Position numbers and translations under genes: made by a program. From positions 31,511,661 to 31,575,660 of the forward strand of contig OX104127.1 in the NCBI GenBank assembly GCA_944470555.2: a DNA stretch of 64,000 nucleotides, read 5' to 3'. The stretch's first letter is position 1. The number at the start of each line of letters is the position of its first letter. The stretch is from Heterobilharzia americana. Lineage: Eukaryota; Platyhelminthes; Trematoda; Strigeidida; Schistosomatidae. Shown here one piece after another: positions 12,001 through 23,740 of the stretch. The notes below the pieces were generated by a model. That model did no database searches. It was not told the origin of the DNA and was given only the letters and a program-made list of their open reading frames with translations.

Positions 12001-15000
12001 TGCTGCTTTTCTCATCTAACTTATCGGTGGAGCTGTGCCTCACGACAGTAGTATACAAAGAAAAGGGGAATAGAAAGAGAGTGATATCGAAGTACACAAA
12101 GTTGTACGAGAAAATAAACAATTTGGAGATAATGGTCAGTGCGGATATTCAAACTTTAAAAGATGTCACGGACTGAATACATCTGCGCCATTGTGACTGA
12201 CCGATTTTCAGCCATGTCACCAAGACTTCTCAATCACTGATTCCTGTGGTCTTGGGTACCCCACTTAAGCAGTCAATATCTCACACAACTCAGACCAACA
12301 GTTATGAACTACTTGGATTGATGCCATGTCTTGATCTGGGGACTCTGAGCCCTGTTGCAACTTAATCACACTTCCCATAATATGCGGCGTCCAGGTAGGT
12401 TGTAACTTGGGATTCGCACTACATGTCCAAGCCATCTCAGTAAACTGATTTACGATCAAATCGCCTGTCTTGTCTCGTACCATTGGCCTGATGTCAACAT
12501 TGTTCATATAGTGATTCCATCGAATGCATGCAATGCTACAAATGCAACTGTGTTCAAAACCCTGTGGTCGCTCCATGTGTCAGCCGTACAACAGGACAGA
12601 ACAGAGTGCAGTGAGTGGCGCTGTATACTCTTCCTTCGATAGATAATGGGATCTTTCGTCGGTGCCGGAATTCGGTAAATGCCAAACGGGCCTTCTGTAT
12701 CTGAGCTGAGACTTCGTCAGCAACCAGTCCGTTCGGGCTGTTGGAACTTGACAAGCAAGAGAAGTGGTCGACAGATTCCACCACTTCACTACCTATCCTT
12801 AGACTGGGAGTACTTGCGGCAGACCAATCCTTGAGCATCATCTTACATTTGACAGGTGCCAATGAAACCCGTACCAAACATACTCAGATTTCTGCTGAAC
12901 ACTTTCAGAAGAGTGTGCATTTTGTCTGCGTCTTCACGTAGCTGGACAATATGGTCTGCATGCTGTAAGTCAACCAGATGACCTCCAGAGGATAGGTCGA
13001 TCCCAGGTGAACCTATGGTTATGTCTATTAGTACGTTTATGGCGAAGTTATATTCGAACAGTGACAGTTGACACCTAGTTGTCGTCAACCCACTTGATAA
13101 CTCTCTATAAGCCCTGACACACGTCTGCGTGAGTTCAAGTAGAGAGCTTTGATCAGTGTTATATGCTTGCTTGGTACTTCCTTGACAGTCAGACACTGCT
13201 ACAACACCTCACGATCGACATAACCAAATATCACCTTCAGGTCAATAAATATGGCAAATGTTGGACACCGGCCGGTGACTGTGTTCCACAGCCTGCCGTA
13301 GGGTAAAAATATGATCGATGCATCCTCGTCCAGCACTGTCTAAAACCTGCCTGATTTTCTCGGGTTCGCTGTTCCCGAGCTGAAGTTAGACGTCGGATAA
13401 CTATGAATCCTAGGATCTTGGATACAATATTAGTCAAACTCATTCCTGTATAACTGCCACAAGAAGATTTCTCTTCCTTTTTATAAACTGAGATGATCGG
13501 TTAAGTAGACCAGCCTGACGCCACTACCCCTGATTCCCATACACTGCATAGTACCTCCTTCACTTTATTTAGCGATTTCCCACCTCCACCCTTGAAAACT
13601 TCGGGTGGGAAGTTGTTAGGTCCTGCTGCTTTGCATCGTTTCAGGTTCGATTCACCTTTTTCAACTTCAAGAAGAGTTAGAGGACCAACATTTACGTCCC
13701 ATTCCTGGACGTTGGGCAACTGAGGCCTTGCTGATGACCAGCTGAACTTTGCTTCAAATTGTTCTGCTCATCGTTTTAGCCTCCTCAACGTTCCAGTGGG
13801 TCACGGGTTCGAACACCATTCCACCTACTGAAGTTTGGGCAGCCAAGTAGTAGTATAATTAACTTTCACACAATAAATGTGGCTCACTGCTTGCTGCACG
13901 AATATGCACAACGTTGCTGAGTACATTCCGGTCTGATCAATTGTATAAAAGCGTTACTCGATGACATGATGATATGTTTGCAAATACCTCATCTTGAATT
14001 CGTTGAACTGTACCATATGTTGAGTTAATGTGAATTCCTCTCATCTGCGAAAAGTAGGTAGTATAGTAGTGTAATAATTATGATCAAACCAAAAGATGTT
14101 ACTAATTCATAAAGTGACTGACTGTTGTTCTGAGTTGCATTCAGAATAATAAATTCTGTTTTCAGGGTTCGGAATATTTTTGAATGTATTGTTCAAAATA
14201 GTATATGGCCTTACATGATCTGCTTAGTTGTTGCAGGCGCATCTTTTTCTTGATTGTTACTGTTGTTGATTGTTATTTAATCTGTTTCCTGTGAAATTTT
14301 ACTGAATATTCAAACAAACACTGTCACCTCGTCCGATAGCTGGTACCTTGACATGATGGCCGGGCTAGTATATCATAATGACCCGATGAGTTACATTGGC
14401 AGGAACGCTTGTTCCCTCAAGGTCTTACCGTACCGGGAAGGTTTGCTGGATTGTTGTAAAACAAAAAGCGGTTACCGTTGTAGTGTAAATTGCTACATTA
14501 TAATTTGGGTCCGAGGGTGAAGTCGTACTGCTGGTTGGATGGAGTATGATAGTGGTAAGGCTTTTCCCTTGGATGACCAGCAGTTCCACGCTGAGGCTGC
14601 CTTTACCTGTGTGTAGAGGGCGTGGACTGACAGGCCTTCATTAATCTGAAATCACTGCGGAGATCTACCGCATTGCATTGCACTCAGCATAAAGCGTGAA
14701 CAAGGTCCGGATTTTCAACACCAATGTCAAGTCAGTGCTTCTATATGGTTCAGAGACTTGGTGCGTCACGAAAAGCACTTCGAACAAACTACAGACATTC
14801 ATCAACGGCTGCCACGTACGATCGATACTAAAGACCAGATGACCAGAAAAAATAAACAACAAGGAACTCTGGGAATGAACCAACCAAGAACCTATCACCC
14901 AACAAATATGCAGAAGGAAGTGGAAATGGATTGGACATGCACTGAGAAGGCAGACTGGGGATATCACGCACCAAGCCAGGTCGTCGAGTGGAATCCAAAT

Positions 15001-18000
15001 GGGAAATGACGAGTTGGGCGTCCGAGGTGAGGGTGACATGGAGGAGATCATGTGATAAAGAAATGAAAGCTTATAGGCAGTGGTGGAGCCAGGTTCAAAA
15101 GACTACAGAGAACAGAGTGCAATGGAGGCGTGCTATTGAAGCCCTATGTTCCACTAGGAACCTAAAGGACAAATAATAATAATAATAATAAATAAAAACG
15201 ATACTTATGTTTAGTTGCACAATCTTGGTACTTAGAAGAAATTAATTCGAACCATTTATGTTTTCCAGCATTTTGAGGAATATCTTTGTTTATCTTAGTT
15301 GTTGGCATACTGGGGCTAAATGTGTTTTATCCTTTATGATGTGAAATATTTAGACATAAATCCTGATGAGATCCCAGTTTTTGAGACAAATGTAAACCCT
15401 GCTTGCGGAGAAACAGATTCAGAAGAAAACGGCGATGAGTCGGATGGTTCGAATGAAAGAACTTCAACTGTCAACTTATCAAAGAAAAGACTTCGCAAAC
15501 GTTTATTACGACAAAAAGAGCAGCATGCATTAGTCAGTCAGGAGAAGGAGGATGAAACCGATAAAGACTTCGATCAAATTAACACTACTGATGATTTGTC
15601 GTCTGGTAAGTTATTTTTATCATTTTTTAGTCCCTTGTTTCGTTGGTAAATAATCACGTTTTCTCGTCTTATTCATTTGGCGGTCGTAAAAAGTAACCAT
15701 ATGAAACCGTTTTGGTTGGATGGTTAAGGAAATTACAGTGTAATATGTTTGATCTACGATTCACTCATAGAGAACATGGTCAGAACAACAGTTGGAACGA
15801 TTCAGCTGAACTCAAACCACACTTCAGTTGTCCGCTATCCAGTCACATATTAACTCCAACATTGCGACGCTCTTTGATAATTTGCCGGAGTTCTGAAGTT
15901 CGCAATTAAGTGAGATACGGAAAAACAGGAAGCCCTGATGACTTGACACAAAAGGTATTTAGGAAGAGCGACCAAAGAATATTGTTCACATTTATTGAAA
16001 TGTCAGCTAGCGTATGGAAATCACATAATTTTTACTCTGATTGATATCAGCCACTGATGATCTCACTTCGCAAGAAATAGGAAACGTCTTGTAATAACCA
16101 CTGTGACTTGCATAGTACCTAGTATTCTAGGTTCCAGGATCAATAAACGTCACAGTGAAGCTCAGAAATAGCGAAGTGGAGAAAACCAGTTAAGTTTCAA
16201 ACCTATTCATGAATGTATCCCCCAGATGTTCACACATACCCACCTACTGGCACCCGACACTAGCTGTTTATTGACTTGAAGACAGCATTTGACTCGATCA
16301 GTCGAGTAGCCCTGTGGTAGTGTCCCAGTGAAAGGGGTACCAGGTAAGTGTACCACCCAGATAAAGACTTTCTACTTATAGTACGTTATCGAACTTATTG
16401 CGTAAAACACTTTGGTCTCTCTTCCGTGCGCTGACTTAGGCCAGTTAGATAGGTCAAGCTAAACGATAAGGGGTCACTTGGGTTAGGGAAAGTAGGCTAG
16501 TAAACTCTAGCCACATAATAAATTTACAAAAGAGCTCAGACAGCTACCCATGGTGTAATATACAGTAACGCAGCTATATGGGATGAGGTGAACATTTTAA
16601 AAGGTATATGGAAACAGAAATGGTTAACTGAAGTTTAGCTTATCGAATCGACAACTGGCATATACTAAACGAAAAGGAAGATGAAACAATAACGAAATTT
16701 GATAAGACTACGACGTAGAAATACATCTACACTACTTCGACCGATTCTGAACCGTATCGTTCGGTACTCAAACACCAGTTTCTGTTATCACACAGACCGA
16801 ACCGGGAGGTCTGCATTCACTTACATAGTTCAGACCAACAGCAAAAGACTTCATGAACTGATACTATGTTTTAGGCACGTCACCTTTAACATTTTTTTCA
16901 TCCTTAACTAACTTTAGTTAACACTGTGCGATGGGGTAGATGGTTAGGGTCGTGGCAAGTCATCAGCTCGGAGAGATCAGGATATACTGGTGTAGACCAG
17001 AAGTCCCCACAAAGATGCGTTGTACACCGGAACTTTTAAAGCTAGAACAACCTTGTAATTGCATCAAAATTGACTCATATTGGTGTATGCTACTCTCTCT
17101 TTCGAGCTACGGTTGGAAATCTGACCAGTTATACAATTGTAGAGGCACGCACTTTTCGACTGCTTCCGATAACTCACCGCCAATGTTGAGTGTAGGTAAA
17201 GGCTCTTACCAATCTTGTAAAAACACCTTACATTTCAACAGTGCGAAATACATATCAAACTTACACATACTTATCGCCGACTGACTCGGTGAAATTTCAG
17301 TAACTTGGTTGTTCGCCCTAAAATGTTAGAGACGTTGATTTAAAACATAATTCTGAAAACTTTATGATTTCATAGATTAAATAGATAATATATCTTTAGG
17401 TTAGTATCTGAAACCAGAAGGTTGTTTGTAATGTCTAATGGATGTTTTTTCATAGGATCACTAGTAAATTACAAATATTTCTTAAAGTATGCCATTATTT
17501 CATTATTAATATGAGTCGAATTGGTTCTGTTCCTGAATATATACCGATTATTTACTCCCTGTATGTTCAATTACGGTTATCTTTGTAGGATTACTAGCAT
17601 CTGGTGGAAACACTAATAATAATATGAAGCGGTGTTCTTTCTGGGTGTGAGGGTGGCTGTCATCCATTTAGTGAAGTCATCTTGAAATACCGGCTTAAAC
17701 ACGTGTGTCATAAACGTCATTGCAGCGTTTACTGCTCGCTTGCCCTGGGACTAGTTGGTGGAAACAGAGAGTAGTGGTCAGCACGCGATGTGGTGGTGTA
17801 TGATGAAGATCAGTTGCGTTGAGTTAGCACATGTAGATTCCTCACTACTCTCTGGATGTGATCAAATGGAAATATCTCGCATCTTAGTGATCTGAGTCGG
17901 TAGTTGAATCGAAACCAGTTTTTGTGGTTATGCTCCAGTCATTCTATTCTTTCTATTATTGAAAGTGAAACGAGAGTATTGAATGCTTTCTTGAATGTAT

Positions 18001-21000
18001 TTCTCAGATTTCTTCTTTAACGATCCACTTGGTTTTGCTTTTGTATTTATTTTCTACTCTTTACATTGCTTTTATGTCTTGTTGGTGTGGTTATATAGTT
18101 TTGAATGGAGTCCATTTGCCTCAGTAACTTTGCTGTTCAAATACAGTTAATAGTTCTTTTTTAGGGGTAGTATTCATCACAGACTGACATCAGTTGGGGA
18201 ACCACTGAATATCTGGGAACACTGGACAGCTGTTTCGTCCTGGTATGGGACTCCTCGGCAGCACCCACCCACAACCCGGCTAGGAATCGGACTCAGAACC
18301 TTTAGGCTTCACGGCGAACGGGTTAACCATTCACTCACCGGGTCGGAGTTCAGTGGTTTACAGTTCCCAACTTCTGTCAACTCACGATATAGCGCGACTA
18401 TCACCAAAGGTCTTCGTTTGACATCCACTTCTCTTCCAACTGGTTGACCCCACAAGTCAAAACTTCTCATTAGAACTTTGTGATATCCATCTGGAAGCAT
18501 GTCACTAATGAGCACTATACAGCAATGTATTTTTGAGATGAATGGGGATTTTTAATTCAGAAGTAGTATTCTTCACGTGTTACATATCTCCTTGTTCAAT
18601 TTACATTGAAACTATTAAGTTCAATGGTTTGGTCTATATCGTGATTGATTGAATTTTGTTTTAATTGTTGCAAGTAATTTCATGCTTAAATCTCCCATTC
18701 ATAAGTTACCTTTTACAAGTAATGTTTATGCTTTTTTGATGTAGCAGACAGTTGATGAAGGTACAGTGAAACGTTATTCATCTTCTTTGATAAGTATTGG
18801 CTAATTTTTAGTTGCTTCTTTTTTAAATTGAATTATCCATAATTGTATAGATGTTATCATTGTTGACGAACCATATATGAGTCGTAAGAAACTCAAACAG
18901 CAGAAAGATGTAACCACTTCCAAGCATACAGAGCATAAACCTTTAAAAAGTGATGACGGTTGGACTAAAGTAGAACAACAACAACTCGAGGTTGCCATAC
19001 GCTCTATTGGTAAAGGGACACCTGAACGATGGGATCGTATTACTGAATGTATCCCTACACGAACAAAGGTATGTTGTTTCGATATTGTTTAGCATTTCTA
19101 ATATATGAATTTACTATCGAGTTTAATGTTCATTATCGTCAAGTGTTTCATAGGACTATTGGAATTCCTTTGTGGTGTTTATCAGAAGAGTTTGATTCGT
19201 AGTAGATTTACATCAGAAGTAGTGACCTCACTATCTATCCTAACTCCAAGTTAATCAGCTAAATGTGACTCCTGATAAACCTTATAGGTCATAATTGTGT
19301 ACATTCCACCACGAAAGGTTCATAGGTGTTGTGTCATTTCGAAATGTTATCACGTTTTTCCTTCATTTTCAATCCTTTACTTGAAACAACATTAAACGTT
19401 TTATAGTCAACTCTGTAACGTCATGAAAGTAAATAGATTACTTCACAATTCTGTTTATCTATCACTTTCATAAACTAAAGTCATGTGATAAACCACGCAT
19501 TAAAATAGCTATAAGATCTACGAAACATCTGTTTCAACTTGTTGCTATCCTAGTTTATCAGTTACCACAATGTATTCTACAAAACTTGGTCCGAAGCAAT
19601 TCATGCCATTCTGAAAACTATGCGATAAAATACACAAATAAACTACGACATTCAAGAGGTATCAAGACATCCGCATGAGAGTTTGTCTGCCAACAGGTCG
19701 AGCAATTCGACCCAATAACTGATACCCATTGCACAAGAGGTGATCCTAGTGCCTCAGTGACGGTGGGTACTTGGCTGCAGTCTCACTGGGAACTTCATCA
19801 CTCACTATGGTGTAGGTGTATCCAACTAACAAGTTCCGAAGAGGACGAGACGCATGTCTTGGATTCCATCACTGGTTATCAAGTCAACTACGATATAAGT
19901 TCACTGAAACTACATATTGGTCTTACATTGTAAATCTGGAAAGCCAATTATCATCATTCAGTGTTTACAATAATAAACAATTATTAAATTTTAAGGATGG
20001 ACACTGAATATAATTCCGTTCATTGGATTTTATGTAGGTGGACATCTACTCATACTATGTAGTAACGATGTCATTATCATTGTATTTCGAGAAAAATGGT
20101 GGTCATTTCAAGAATTACTTTCATCTGTTATTATAAATCAATTAAAATCAAATCCATAACTTTTATTGGTCGTTTGAATTGGAATAAATAAATAAATAAA
20201 CAACTATTTTGATTTAGGTATCGAATCACATATTCCAAATAGATAACATCAAGAACGACTTGATGAAAACAGCTAATGTCCTGCATTTAATGCGATTTTA
20301 AATTGGCGAACTAAAAAATATCCAATGAATAGATAGGCTTTTTCAACAAAGTTGTTTCATAATGGTGTCTGTCTGTGTAATAAGAGTAATAACTTTAAAA
20401 GAATAAGGTAAAAAAGAAAAGAAAAATAGTGTGAATAAGACATACACGTTCAAGATTCAATATGATCAAACGGGTTTAGGCATCTGTAATTCTTTCAAAT
20501 CAATCGTTCACTACATTCAAAACGTACATAATGTATTCACATGCCTGTCTGATTACAGTTATTTGAATGAGGTGTCATTTTACCATTTTGAGTTTTATCA
20601 CTGACGATTAACACTCATTGATGATTAATATTTATCATTGAGATCACTAACCTTTGTATCTTACTGCTGGGGAGCTGTCGCTCGTTGGTCTAAACATTTG
20701 ACTTTCAATTCATATGTTACAGGTTCAAATCCCGCTCCCATCTACTGACCTCTGAGTAGCCAGGTAACATCGTTTGCCTTCTCCCAATAGGTATGGCTCG
20801 TTGCCTACCGCGTGAAGGTACATATAGTTACCGAATGCATTTCGCTGCGTATACTGGTCATATTTTTGACATCATTTATTCGTACTGAACACCCTAACTT
20901 ATTTGTATGTCACAGTAAATTGATAGACATATTTCAACTAAAACTGTGCTGTGTTAAAAACGTTGACCAGTAAAATTCAGTCTGTTATTTGAACAGTAAC

Positions 21001-23672
21001 ATGGTGGTTTTTGAATCGATCCTTCATAGATTTGTACATCCTCAATGCTTTAGCATTTACTGAATCTTCTCAACTGCATTCCTCTTATGCTAATTGTGAC
21101 AAAACTTCACCTGTGTTCGAATCGTAAACAGTCAACTAATTTCACAACATTTTGAGTTCGTATCTAAGACTACCTTGATGTGGTGGTTGTGGTACCATAT
21201 CACAGTGACCCAATGAGTTATACTTGTCGGAACACTTATTCTTTTGAAGTCCTACCATGTCTTCAAGGTCAGTTGTATAGTGGTAGGACACCAGTTATGG
21301 TTATGATGTAAATTACTACCTTATGATTGGGTCCAAGGATAAAGTTTGGCTGTTGGCTAGATGCGATGTGACGGATGACTAGCAATATTGTCCTAATGCT
21401 GACTTCCTATATAAAGGGGGTGTTAAACAAGTTCGGCCCTGAAAATAACACACATAAATACACTATCTTGTTATCTTCCAATGTCAGAGGTATGGATATT
21501 TTAGCTGGCTGCAGATTAATCAAAACTGAACCTGAAATTTTTGAGGTGGTCATGTGTAAGCAGTTCCTTTGACTCTTCAGTCACGCATCACTATTTACTA
21601 ACCTGATTTTTTTTCATGTACTTCAAGAAGAAGAAACTTTCTACTGTATGGGCAGCTGGAAGGCGTCAACTGCTCTCACAATTCTGTCAGTACTTGACTT
21701 CCTTCAGATCATAATCAGTTTACAACATCACCTAATCTTTACTCTTGTTTCTCAATCAGTGTTTCTATGCTATCTTTAACGTCTAATACCAAATTACACT
21801 ATTGTCGTATTCCTCCTTTTTCCCTTATCATGAATTTCTACTTCTTATGACTGCATTCTTCATTTCTGTATTTTTCATCTTGGTGTGTTCTCGCTGACTA
21901 GAGGTGCTGTAACTTTAAAAGTTACGCAGAAATATTGGGTCTCATGTATTAAACTAAGTAACTATTATATATCTAAAGCTTAGTGTAACTATCTGCACAT
22001 CTGTCAACATGCCACTAGCAAATAACTTCATGTTTTTCACTTCTTTGGTACTTTTTTCTCATTGCTGGCTAATATTTGTGTTTACAGTTTTTCAGCTGTC
22101 GGTCATATTAGTTCACACGATTGCTTTAAATCTAGACAGATTTGCTTGCCAACGAATGATATGAAATTATGATAAACCCATTGCATGTTACATCTACAGT
22201 GAGGAATTCATATCAGGGCTCCAGTTTCTGTTTGATTTAACTCATGGATAGGATATGATTAAAACTGCACCTTTCTTAAATTCTTCGTGGTGATTTCACT
22301 GAAGAGTATATTGATAATGGATGATGATTGAAGGTGAAATGAAAATTCGTGCTGCAGCAGGATTCGAACTAGCAACCACCATGTTTCCGACCCAATGCTC
22401 TACCAACTGAGCTGTAAGACCAGACTGCTGACCAGATTTTTATTTCACTTCAATCACCAAGGGTTTTTTCCCCGACTACTATGCAAATTCGTAACGCGTT
22501 ACTACCACTTGATCGTACTCACACTGGCTGCTCAGTCAAAACCTCTCATTCCAATTGAAATCTAACTGAATTCAAGAAAGGGAACATCATTTTGACTATC
22601 TGAGATAGCTGTAGTTTGGCAGACTAGTATTTATACTGGGTAATGATTGAAAATGAATTGTTAGTCAGTTATCATAAGTGTATGAGACTGTTTTGGCTTC
22701 AGTTTTGTTTACATCAATTTTAGTGAAGTTTATGGGGACTAGTGCATTGTTAAATGATATTCTACAAGTGTCAAACTTCCCAGTAAATTGAAATTCTAGA
22801 CTGATTGCATGTCCATCATTTCACATATTAGAGCTTTATGAATTAATATGACAATCTATTGGATACCTTCGTGTGTTGGATGGAATAGATCATAAAAATC
22901 TGTGCCACTGCTTCACAGCTCCTTCGCTATCAGATTCCTTGTAATTTCATGCATTAACTTGAATGTAAGTAATGAAATTTCAAGCATTTTCCAATTAGGA
23001 TTTTATCTAGAAATCTTGGTATTACATGCTGTTTGTATCTAAACATACAGGTTCTCCGACTAATGACAGCCACCCACCTTGTAGTCAAGAAAACCGAAAC
23101 TGACCTCATATGAAGCACCGACTTTGAAGAAACATATTGAATAGTTTAATGATGAAGGCTTACATATCATGGGCAGTAAAATGACAATAGTTTGTGGATT
23201 AAATTACAACTTTAGCTTAATTTATTCCAATGAATTTGTTTTCAGCAACATAGACCTAAACAATCACTACATGCTGCTTAACATTGTGTGATACTTATCC
23301 TAAGCTTTGTCATCGGTCCATACCAGGATTGAATCTAACTTTACATTCTCTATGTAAACAGCAGAAACTTATTGAATATTTGTATGTTTGACAATTTTAT
23401 TTATGCTCGGCATTTGATATTCTATGTACTTTTACCGTTTATGCTACTCATTAATTGAAGTGTTGAGGCTTAATCACCATTGCCTGGTTAAAGATTATAC
23501 TAAGTGACCAATACCTGCGTTACTATTCATTATTGTTGTATAACGAAAGGCTTATTATCTAACATTTGTGACCAGCAACATACGAATAATTGCATCCTCT
23601 GTATACTGTGACAATTTATTCTTTTTAAATTTTCAGATATTACCTGTAAAAACGCCATGTGTTCGTATAATT

Positions 23673-23740
<68 letters not shown>

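Larger units (their letters stand above)
8146..15353 (+). other. DNAJC1: DNAJC1 intron 6 (7208 bp), repeat-filled
   Basis: Donor gtaagt, acceptor atttag. It contains, in order, a C13 homopolymer (9902-9914), a hairpin repeat (10455-10686), a plus-strand RTE piece, a long minus-strand RTE relic, a SINE-like repeat, another repeat and an SR2-like 3' end. The stretches 8150-9900 and 9915-10450 show nothing recognisable. Confidence 0.8.
15606..18850 (+). other. DNAJC1: DNAJC1 intron 7 (3245 bp)
   Basis: Donor gtaagt, acceptor gtatag. It contains a small RTE reverse transcriptase fragment (16215-16385), an RTE 3' fragment on the other strand (16700-16950) and a tRNA-like repeat with inverted ends (18170-18516). 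The rest shows no recognised feature. Confidence 0.8.

Noticed and set aside
22350..22421. functional tRNA gene
   Set aside because: A and B boxes are good, but the acceptor and T stems do not pair and no clean anticodon arm exists.
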